Source: Cladosporium sp. IMV 00045
Lineage: Eukaryota; Ascomycota; Dothideomycetes; Cladosporiales; Cladosporiaceae
Assembly: GCA_001931905.2 (NCBI GenBank)
Contig: MSJI02000447.1
Coordinates: 1-17,622 of the forward strand
Reading direction: 5' to 3'
DNA length: 17,622 nucleotides
This document shows positions 8,901 through 17,622 of this stretch, piece by piece. Both the position numbers and the translations under genes were made by a program. The notes below the pieces were generated by a model. The model did not search any database and had not been told where the DNA came from. It worked only from the letters and a program-made list of their open reading frames with translations. Position 1 is the stretch's first letter; every line of letters begins with the position of its first letter.

Positions 8901-11900
8901 TGCTGGGTCGAATTGCACAGCTGGGAGATAAAGCCTCAAGCAAGATGTCGTGAAGTTGAGCCACGCCTGAGAAGCAGCTACCTTATCGTCTGAGGAGCCT
9001 AGGATGGTGCCAATTGCGGCCGCAAAACCCTTGAGCTCGGCCGGCAATTTGCGAGACGCAGTAAGCTGCTTCAACGCTTGTGCATCCGGGTCCTGCAAAG
9101 ACGAAGCGAGTGCTTGTGATGCGTGGCGAATCTCATCGTTCCTTGAGTGGTCGCTCAATGTCTTCAAAACCTTATTTACGAGTTGGCGAAGGCCATCGTT
9201 CAAAGACGGTAGTACACTCTGAATGACCAAGTGGGTCTGAGAAGCAATAGTCTTCCCAAGTGCTGCCATCTCTGATTCCAGAAGAGGGAGGCGGCCAATT
9301 GAGACGGCGTCTCTGTTCCTCAAGTGGTGTAGAAGCTCCTCAGGCAAAGGTCTTGCCGCGTTCTCTGCGCCAGTCGGCGTTGACTGCGCGATCGCTCTGA
9401 GGAGGTCGAACATCCATTGGCACGAGGAGGCCTGGCCATTCTCTGGATTACAAACAAAATTGCTTGTAGGCTGCATGGCAAAGACGTGTAGAGTTGCCTG
9501 CTCCGTAGCATCCAAACCATGACCGGAAAGACGGAGAAGGTCGAAGTGGCGGATCAACTTCCTGAATACTGTGGTGAAATGCGGGTTTACCTGTGCCGGC
9601 TCGACGTTTCCATCAGTATGTCCCTCGCCGGCTTGCACTTCTTCTGAGGCAGCAGGTATGATAGCTTTCAGTTTCTCAGCAAGCTGATCAACATCTGCGC
9701 CTCCTGCCTTGGCCCTTGCCAAAGCGCGAGCGAAAGAAAGCCGAAGCCCAGCAATTGTCTCGACAGGCTGCTGGAAGCGCTCTGATGCCTGGTCAAATTG
9801 GGCCACGATGCTTTCGAGGCGAAGCAGATCCTCCAAATGCTTAGTGGAAGGCGGCGTGTTAGGTTTCAAGGCCTGCCACAGGGGTACCATAGCAGAGCCC
9901 CATCCAGAAGCATCTTGACGAGTAACTGCATTGATGTGAACTCCGATCTCTCTGAGGAGAGGGGTGTCTTTGATCTCGGCGGCGCTGTACTGCGCAGAAA
10001 TGTCTCTGGCGACTGAGAAACTGGCATTGAGCAACGCTTGATTAAGATCCTGACGAACGGAGATGTCGACCAATTGTTGCAGCGAGCCTGTGAGCCAACG
10101 GAAGAATGTCTTCAACGAAGCCAACGCCGACGACGAAAGCTCAAAGTGTTCGCTCTGGCTAATGATAGCCTTGGCGACATTGCCCAAGGATTGGAGTGTA
10201 GTACTGACAGCACCGTCACGCTTTGAAGTAGACGTCCACTCGAGACGGACAAGTTTAGCCACCGTAGCGCGGTCGGATTGCAAAGCCTGGACTGTCATAG
10301 CGAGACTGTAAATTTCCTGGTGCAGCTCGTGCATAAACCCCAATCGGAGGGCACGTGCATAAACGTCCTCTGATTGCTGAACAAGAGGTTGGTTGTTGAG
10401 AGGGTGAACAGTCTAAAAACAGACTTACCGTTAGCTACTGTACTTACTATGAGTGGGTGCGAGACTGACCTGAACACGTGCAAAGTCAGCAGACACCTGC
10501 TTCTGGCCTACTGCAAGTTCGTAGAAAGCGGCGAGTTGTTCGCGCGCTTTGCCGAACTTGGGAGCGTTGTCGTGTTGAGCGACTTGCAACTCTGAATCGG
10601 TGGCAAAGCCATGGTAGAGCCCTGAGGTAAGTTGCGTGGTGAATCTGGGAACCAAAGGCAGATCACCTAGACCGAAGTGATCTTGCAGGAGTGCCACTGG
10701 AAGGCTCGACTCCGTCTCATCAGGGTTCGCGACGCCCCAAGACTTGCACTGACGGAAACGCGCAACAGCCGACTCTGGCTGCAGTGGGCTCAGTTTCGGG
10801 CGCGCAGACTCGCTCTCCAAGAGATGAATCTCCAAAGCTCGGTTGCGCATGGGACGAGAGAGCTCGCCGTATCGCGAGTCAACCGTCATAAAGATCCTGA
10901 AGTTCGGATGCGGTCGAATTGTGCGTGGTGTTCCATCTTCGTCAACATGCTCATTGACGATGAGTGACCCGTCGGGTTCGAGCAAAGAGTTCAGACGATC
11001 GAGCACCGAAGGACTGCAGAGATTAGCATTGTCAAGCACCAACCACTTACCTTGCTCCAACGCATCGACTAGTATGCCGTCAATCCAGATGAAGCGCGCT
11101 TTGTCCATTGGCATTGCTGACTGCTCGAGTGCTGCGATGAGATCCGACGCGCCAGGAAGCGAGCGGTGCTCCTTCAGAAGCTGAGCAACCTTGGCCAAAC
11201 TTGTCACATCGACGGCGGCAGATGCTTTGCAGCGACGCAGCTCTGCAGCGAGCGCCACGTGGCCGTGGTCTGGTGCGTTTGTGATGGCGATCTTCGAAGC
11301 ATTGTCCAGTTCAGTGCAGAACTCGTCAAGCATCTGCAAGGTTTGACGGAGAGGATCAGCCTGTTCATATCCACCGACAAGATCCATAGCGTCAGTTTCG
11401 GCGTTCATAGCAAAAGTCTCAACCGACGAGCCAACAGTAGCCGCGAGGCCCTCGACAAGAGCAGTCTTGCCAGATCCTGAGGGTCCAGAAAGGATCACTG
11501 GCCAACTACATTGGACTGCAACCAACAAAGACTGAAGGGCTTGTAGATGGTGGCTGACGACATCAGTGGAGCCCTGCTTTTTCGGGGCCGGAGCATTGAG
11601 CGGATCGCGAGGTACCACTCCAAGGCCGAGCTGCAATGTTGTCTTTGAGACGCTGCTGAACATATCAGATGTAGGCATATCACCGCCGTAGACAGACGCA
11701 AACACACGAGCGACGTGGGCCCGGTCAGTGGCAGTGCGGAAGCGCTGAGTGAACAGGAGATCGACGAAATCGCGCGGATTTCCTGCAGTCAAAAGGCCGC
11801 TTCCTTGAATCAGAGAAAGCCAGCGCGTGGTATCACGAAGGTTGAACTCCCACGGTCCACCCTGTGCTCCGAAACGTCGATGATGCACGATCTCGACATC

Positions 11901-14900
11901 CAGTGTATCAACGAACTGGACGGCTTTCTCAATGGCCTGCTTTTCGAGGGTGGGGAAGATGCGTTGGCAAATCATAACAAGATCTTCCGATCTGAACGAG
12001 TCGGCGTAGACCACAGTGAAACGGTTGACGAACGACGCTGGCAGACCCTTGCGGCCGCCTCCCTGGTGGTGGGGATTCTGCGCAGCAAAGAGTTTGAACT
12101 CTGGGTGCCTCGAGAACGTTTGGCCAATCTCGGGGATGAAGACCTCTCCTCTGTGATCGAGACAGGCGTTCAGACCTTCCAAAACAGACTGTGATGCCAA
12201 GTTCATCTCATCAAGGAGGACCCACTCGCCATTCTTCATGGCACGAAGGAAGGGCGCGTCACGCCAGGCGAATGTGCCCGCCTCGGCTCCTTGGACTGGC
12301 GTATCGAAGCCGAAGAGGTCCATCAGGTCGGTCTGCTCTGACAGGTTGATGCGTGTCAAGGGAACACCTGCCACAGCTGAGATTGCAGTGACAAGAGCTG
12401 TCTTGCCGACACCAGGGCTGCCCTCCAGCATGACTGGTTTTGCCAATTGCATGGCGCGAACAACACGCATTGCGTTCGCGCGTGTGGTCGGTGCATCGAA
12501 GTTGAAGCTATGCGTTACTTGGGCAGATGACTTGCGGTTGACTGCAAAAGGCCCAAATTTGGCCTGCTTATCATCCGCAGAAATGGTGATGTCCGCATCA
12601 TAAACAGCGGCCGAATCGGCGCCCAATAGCTTGGTGAGCTCTGCAAGACAAGCTCGGCGTTCTGCCTCAAGGTCTTTACCTGTCATCGTCATCAAACCAG
12701 CTGGGTTTGCGCCGAGGGTGTCGATGTAGACCATAGCTGCACCATGCACCACGCCCGCGACGGCATCTATATTGGAGAAGGCGTTGACGAACTCGGACCA
12801 AGCAAGAACATCTCTAATAGAGACAGCTGAACTCGCAGAGGTGTTGTACTGCTCCTTGAACCAGTGAGCAAATGCAACCATTGAGCTGGAGTACGTCTGA
12901 ACAGTTGGGGCAAGCTTGCCACAGACGATCTGAGCAACATCCTCGAGATCTGAGAGTGCAGGTACCCAGATTTCCGTAAAACGGTTTCGAAGCGCAGGCG
13001 AAAGTTCGCGTTTGCCGTAGTCGCCACCCGGGTTCATCGTCGCGAAGAATTTGAAGCCTGGCTCAGCCGTGACAAAGGAGTCAAGGCTGCCTTTTTCGGC
13101 CAGAAGGATGGAGCGAGAAGGCTCCAGAACACTGTTGATGCGCTCGAGAACAGAGTCATCGGCGAGAGATATTTCGTCCAAGAGAAAGAAAGCACCCTTC
13201 TTCATGGCTTCCACGAGACTGCCATCAGCCCACTCAAACAGAGCCTTGAAGCGAGCACTGCTTGCGAGAATTTCTCCGTGAGTCTCAGTCGCTTCATATT
13301 GCTGTCTCTCTTCGGGCGATAGGGAGTGCAATGTGCGTTCGTAGATCTCAAGCAAAGCTTCGGTCGATTGAGCTGCAGCCATATCATGGCCCTGAAGCAG
13401 ACTCGCTGCCAGGAGATTTTTCCTTAGCTGTGCTTCGAGAGCAGCCCTGTTTCTGACAGGACGCTGTGATCCGATCAAGTCGCCAGTCTCGGTATTCTGG
13501 TGCGCGTTGACAATGTGGAGGTCTTGCTTAAGTGCATCCGCCAACATTTGAAAGACAGTAGTCTTGCCGCACCCGGTCTCTCCCACCAACAAGACGGGCT
13601 CGTTGTTGGACACAGCTCTTGAGACCAAGGCATACAATCTCCGCATCGCGTTCGTCCATACAGCGCCTTGGTGTTTCGCCTGGTTCCTATGATGGTGGAT
13701 CTCAGGGCTTTCACTCGAATAGAGAGCGGCCTCATCAATTGTCACCTTGGGTCCCCTAGTGCTCATGACTTTTTCGATGACGGCCTTAACAGCGTCTCGC
13801 TCTTCCGGCTTCCGCACACGCTCAGCCAGAAGCATGAACCCATTGGCTGCAAGCTGTTCGACGGTGTCATTCGTTCTCAGAGCCCATCGGAAAAGATCTC
13901 GCAGTGTGGCGAAACTCTTTTGTTCGAACAAGCGGTTTTCTTGCCTAAGAACAGACAGCTCGCGATAGACCGATACGATGCGCTTGGCTCTAGACTCCGG
14001 TAACTGTGTTCTCTTGTGCAAAATCTCTTGCAGCTCGTCAATAGGAATGTCGTCGAAGTGGAGCTCAAGGAAGCGGTTACGGAACGCTCGCGACAGCGTC
14101 TTGCGACCTCCGTACAGTCCTGCAGGATTCTGAGTGGCAAACAACATGAAGTCGGAGTGCGGGCGAACGATCTCCTGCGTCTCCGGAATAAGAAGCTCTT
14201 TGTTATCGTCGAGGAGTCTGTTCAGAGCCTCTAGCACATCGGTCGGAGCCAAGTTCAATTCGTCGAGTACGATCCAATGGCCCTCACGCAAGGCCTTGAC
14301 CAAGACACCTTCCTGAAACTGTAGCTTACCGTCGGCGCCTGAAACGTACGTGCCAAGGTATTCTTGAAGATCGGTGTGCTCGTGGTTGTTGATGCGCACG
14401 AATTTGTGTCCTGTGCGTCCTGCCAGATATTCGATCATACTGGTCTTTCCACTTGAAGTAGGTCCCTGGATGAGGACCGGGAATTGACGTGTGCTCGATG
14501 CACGGACAAGGTTCTCCAGATTGTTGCGGATGAAAGGTGTAATGATGTAGTGAGGTTGTTCCTGAAGAACCTCTCTCCCTTGGCGAACCCAATGCTTGCT
14601 GCCCGGGTAGCCCTGTACGTATCCATGGCCGTCGTCCGGTTTCCTGAGAGCCTTCTGGAGCTCACTGCGTGTGTTCTTGAGCTTCGCGAACAGATGCTGT
14701 TCGAGCAGAGGTTGAACCAACTTCGATGACTCGGCATCCAAGAAAGTCATGAAACTCATCTGCATTCCTTCATAGAGGGCGCGGCGCAGACTACACATCG
14801 GTGCAATGCATCTGGCATAGCTCAGCGTCCGAGTGAGCGTACGCAAACTGAAATGTGGTTGTTGGCCTGCGCCATCGACGAGCTTGTTGTCGAGAGCCAG

Positions 14901-17618
14901 TTCGATGATGCGCTGATATAATTTACTAACATCCAATGCAATCGCTGGGTCCGCCGCTGCCTCCGCGCGCACGTAGGCACGCACGATACTTTGCAAACTC
15001 TTGATGTCCTTGTCAGGGGAATCGACATAGAGCTCGGTAAAACGTGAACGAATGCCAGGGGGCAAGTCTTTCTTTCCAACATCAGTAGCAGGATTCATAG
15101 CAGCGAACACGCGGAACTCGGGGCTGGCATCAATGCGCTCTATGTTACCAGCTTCGGTAAGCAAGATGGAAGGGGCTGTCGGGTCGAGCAAATCTGCCAA
15201 CGCTTCAAGGGTGTCCGGAGATGCAAGGTTGATCTCGTCAAGCAGGATCCAGTCTCCGTTCCTGGCGGCCCTGACAATGTTGCCCTCGATGAAGCTAAAG
15301 GCGAACCCGTCGTTTCCAGCAGCTAACCGGTGCTCCATGTCACCAACCTTCTCAGCAAAAGCGTCCCACTTAGCGAAATCAGGCTTCTTTTTCGATTCGG
15401 TCTTGCGTTTCTTGTTTGGGGCCTCTCCAGAACGCGCCTCTGCGGACGGTCGCTGCTGATCAACCATTTTCAGGGCCTGATGCCAAAGCTTGCAGACTGC
15501 CTTCCAGTTGCTCTTCACCATCTGTTTTCCAAGTAGGTCGAGGAACTGTTGGTTGCGACTTTGACTAAAGCTTGCGCCAAACAATTCATCAAATTCGTCC
15601 TTGAGAGGGACCATGAGCGATCGAGCGTTCACGGGCTTGAAACCACCAAGCAAGTCACCAGCCTCACTCTGTTGGGACAAGTTGAAGGGCACAAGCTTCT
15701 TGTCAAGATGTGTTGCGAGATGTTGAACTGCCGTTGTTTTACCCACACCAGTCTCACCAACCAGTAGAAGAGGCTCTTTGTTCAACACTGCGGCGGCAAC
15801 ACGTTCAAGCATTCGGCTGGTGTGCGGGTTCATTGAGAATGTGCTCTGAACTTGACTCGCCTTTCTAGAAGACGACGAACGAGGCAGCGAGTATCGACCG
15901 ACAGTAATGCGAGTTTTTTCAGACTCGTACTTTGTGTCTCGCTGTGTGAGGAGGAAGTCTCGGCGTTCTGGATCGATGTGTAGTTCTTCGGCAACAACGT
16001 TGGCGATAGCCGTTTTAGCATCGCCATCAGGCAACGCGCCAACGAAGCAGTCAACGGCCTCCAGGAAGATGTCATCCAGATCACTTCCAGAAAACGAGGT
16101 ACGACCTTGCAGCAAGTGCGTTACTCGATTGCACCATTTGAGAAGATCGCGAGGGCTGACGGGACGGAGCACACCAGACTTGCTTTGTCCAACCAGGACC
16201 GCGCCTTGTCGCATGCTTTGTAAGCGATCGAACACGGTGATAAATTGAGGGAGAAAAGGCTTGATAGAGGGATACAAATGCAATGCAATGTCCCTTTGCT
16301 CCGCCGTAGACGGCATCGAGACCTGCACTTCGTGCCAGTGTCTTCGACCAAGCATGTGTGTGAGGGGCTTCGTTTGTTCTCCTCGGTGGTTGAGGGTGCT
16401 TCTTGCAGTGGCAATGATACGGAAGCCCTGTTTAGCATGAATGACTTGCTTGCGGCTGGGGATGGTCAATTCTCCACGCTCAATGAGAGGCAGAAGTGCA
16501 CCAATGATTTCTTGAGGCGCGCGGTCGAGATCTTCAATGCATACCCATCGGCCTTCCTGAACCGCTGTAGTAAGCACACCAGCTTTCCATACAAATGATC
16601 CCGGTGAATCTCCAGTAGCATAGACGCCAACGAGAAGTTTCGCATCGCTCTGCTCATTAAGGTGCAACGTAACCATCTGGTTGAGTTTTCCAAGGCGTGC
16701 TGCTAGATCGCGGATCATAAGTGTTTTTCCTGAACCTGCAAGTCCAGTCAAGAGCAAAGGGCGTGTAGATTTGAGGGCGTTTGCGGTGTTGTGAACATTC
16801 TGTAAGACTGTTGGTGTTTCAACCAATTGGCTCAGATTCTGTGTCTCTGAGGATGCGCCAAAGTTGGGCAGCAGGACGCCGCCTATGAGTGAGCATGAGG
16901 GATGGAGACATGTTGCTGGGATGAGGCGAGAGGCAGTCTCTTCCTGCTGCTGCGACATGTTTTGCACATCCTGGAAGAGCTGGAGCACTCTCTCGTGGCA
17001 CTCTTCTTCCCAGAGAGTCAAGAAACGAAAATCGATCGATTTGCCATCCCAGAGGCCGTCGATGGAGTTTTCAGGAGTGTCATTCCCTAGATAACGACTG
17101 GCCATTTCCTCGAACCACTGATCGGCGCCATTGAGAATGATCTGGAGAATTCGTATCGCGAGGTAGACAACGGGTCTCTCCGACCTTTGCAGCAAGCTTG
17201 AGACGATGGAAGGGTCCACAAGATAGCTGAAGGCGCGGTGATCGTGTCGCAGAAGGCGGAAAAGGCCTAGCAAATACGATACATCATCCGCTGCATCATC
17301 GCTTCGATCGAAAGTATATTGCTCGCTCTCCAGAAGTCTTTGCGCAAACGGTGTAAGATGAGGCGCAAAAGGCACCACGCGCCCAAGAGTGGCGATAGCA
17401 GAAGAAAGGCTTCCATGCCGCCTGAGATCCGCAGCAACGTGTGCAAAGAGGTCCGGAGCGTATGCTAGAAGTGTGTAGGTGTACCGAGGATCAAGTGTCG
17501 TCTTCGTGAATATCGACAAATAGTCCTCGTTGCGATTCTCGACCCGGATGGCTTCAACGAGCTCGTCCGGAAGCTCGTGCAATCGCTGCAAAAGAAGCGA
17601 GTCCCATGAGCAATCCAT
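2922..17618 (-). CDS. MDN1: Midasin (Rea1/Mdn1), giant AAA+ ATPase of 60S ribosome assembly; two exons
   Basis: Midasin uses ATP hydrolysis to pull assembly factors (Ytm1 and Rsa4 in yeast) off nucleolar and nucleoplasmic pre-60S particles. The coding sequence joins 17618-10470 to 10412-2922, giving 4,879 residues; yeast Rea1 is about 4,910. Order seen: N-terminal domain (1-265), six AAA modules with P-loops at 292, 621, 1052, 1346, 1733 and 2045, helical linker (about 2340-4010), D/E-rich tail (about 4014-4558), basic patch (4611-4650) and MIDAS domain (about 4640-4879). The MIDAS motif D-x-S-x-S is at 4658-4662, and the conserved ISDG of the VWA fold follows. The start is the ATG at 17618-17616. 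It leaves about 290 residues before the first P-loop, as in yeast, but only four bases lie upstream, so an earlier start or 5' exon is not excluded. The frame is intact across the intron with no breaks. Confidence 0.97.
2925..3644 (-). other. MDN1 region encoding the C-terminal MIDAS (VWA-like) domain
   Basis: Residues about 4640-4879. The metal-ion-dependent adhesion site starts with D-D-S-K-S-M-D at 4658-4664, giving the D-x-S-x-S motif. It is followed by the AFETLALVAKSM helix and the later IISDGVCEDHPKIR segment that supplies a further metal ligand. In yeast this domain binds the ubiquitin-like domains of Rsa4 and Ytm1 through the metal. Just before it, residues 4611-4650 form the strongly conserved basic block (KRLNIKRIIPYIASSYKRDK and onward), which in the family carries nuclear-import function and docks the domain. 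The protein ends SEVVDTAA before TAG. Confidence 0.93.
3890..5520 (-). repeat. MDN1 low-complexity D/E-rich tail region
   Basis: Residues about 4014-4558 are dominated by Asp and Glu with Gly, Gln, Ala, Ser and Met between, and no fixed repeat unit. Midasins of all eukaryotes have such an acidic, probably disordered tether between the linker and the MIDAS domain, which lets the MIDAS domain swing onto the AAA ring. On the plus strand the same bases are rich in tcc/tcg/ctt/cat triplets. This creates long open frames (notably 4215-5504) that are artefacts. Confidence 0.93.
10413..10469 (-). other. Spliceosomal intron of MDN1 (57 nt)
   Basis: On the minus strand exon 1 ends CAG and the intron opens GTCAGT. 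A CTAAC branch site lies at 10434-10430, and the intron ends TTTTTAG at 10413, about 18 nt after the branch A. Splicing is phase 0 and joins residue 2383 (Q) to 2384 (T); the frame continues as TVHPLNNQPLVQQSEDVYAR into recognisable midasin sequence. The intron length is a multiple of three, but it carries an in-frame TAG at 10433-10431. Two further donor-like GTAAGT motifs lie inside it (10447-10442 and 10428-10423). Using the first with the same acceptor would shift the frame, so GTCAGT is the supported donor. Confidence 0.9.
10629..16811 (-). other. MDN1 region encoding the six-module AAA+ motor ring
   Basis: This covers residues about 270-2330. Walker A motifs are GLAGSGKT (292), GETGVGKT (621), GPTSSGKT (1052), GETGCGKT (1346), GSPGVGKT (1733) and GPSGSGKT (2045). 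Walker B acidic pairs are DE at 794, 1119, 1481 and 1803 for AAA2 to AAA5. AAA1 instead has E-D-L-D at 362-365, and AAA6 has D-N at 2196-2197. Arginine-finger-like stretches (SRF/NRF after the sensor-1 N) occur in AAA2 to AAA5. AAA2 contains a basic insert with KKRK at 736-739 and KKK at 743-745, a possible nuclear localisation signal. By family knowledge AAA2 to AAA5 are the likely ATPase-competent sites, while AAA1 and AAA6 probably have structural or binding roles; this is inferred from motif state only. Confidence 0.93.
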
Positions 17619-17622
17619 ATTA

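Noticed and set aside
10431..17618. Reading the gene as two separate proteins, one ending at 10431 and another starting near 10343
   Set aside because: A 57-nt intron with donor, branch site and acceptor restores one frame, and the combined protein has the full midasin architecture and length. The apparent start near 10343 is a TTG, not an ATG.

Overview
The window is fungal nuclear DNA. About 83% of it is one gene on the minus strand, a complete or near-complete midasin (MDN1/REA1) homologue. The gene is intron-poor. It has one recognisable 57-nt intron with a GT donor, a CTAAC branch site and a TTTTTAG acceptor, which is typical of fungi. A protein of about 4,880 residues with a short intron fits a dikaryotic fungus. 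I cannot place it more precisely from the sequence.

Layout. Positions 38-928 hold three diverged tandem units of about 330 bp. Each carries a minus-strand tRNA-like RNA polymerase III gene with an A box, a B box, cloverleaf stems and a downstream T-run, split by a long internal insert (77-106 nt) that contains a conserved hairpin. The anticodon cannot be read confidently, because no copy has the usual U33. Positions 929-1797 show no convincing gene. Positions 1798-2160 (minus) may encode a small membrane protein, with an unresolved upstream stretch to about 2640. Positions 2922-17618 (minus) are MDN1: exon 1 is 17618-10470 (2,383 codons) and exon 2 is 10412-2922 (2,496 codons plus TAG).

Midasin is the dynein-like AAA+ motor that strips assembly factors (the Rsa4 and Ytm1 modules) from pre-60S ribosomal particles. 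All its parts are visible: an N-terminal domain, six AAA modules in one chain, a long helical linker, a D/E-rich tail of about 540 residues, a conserved basic patch, and a C-terminal MIDAS/VWA domain. A ribosome-assembly motor beside a tRNA-like array is probably chance proximity, not a functional cluster.

I see no bacterial-type systems, transposons or CRISPR. The least explained part is the tRNA-like triplet. The intron position in MDN1 is also of interest, because retaining the intron would give a protein that ends right after the AAA ring.
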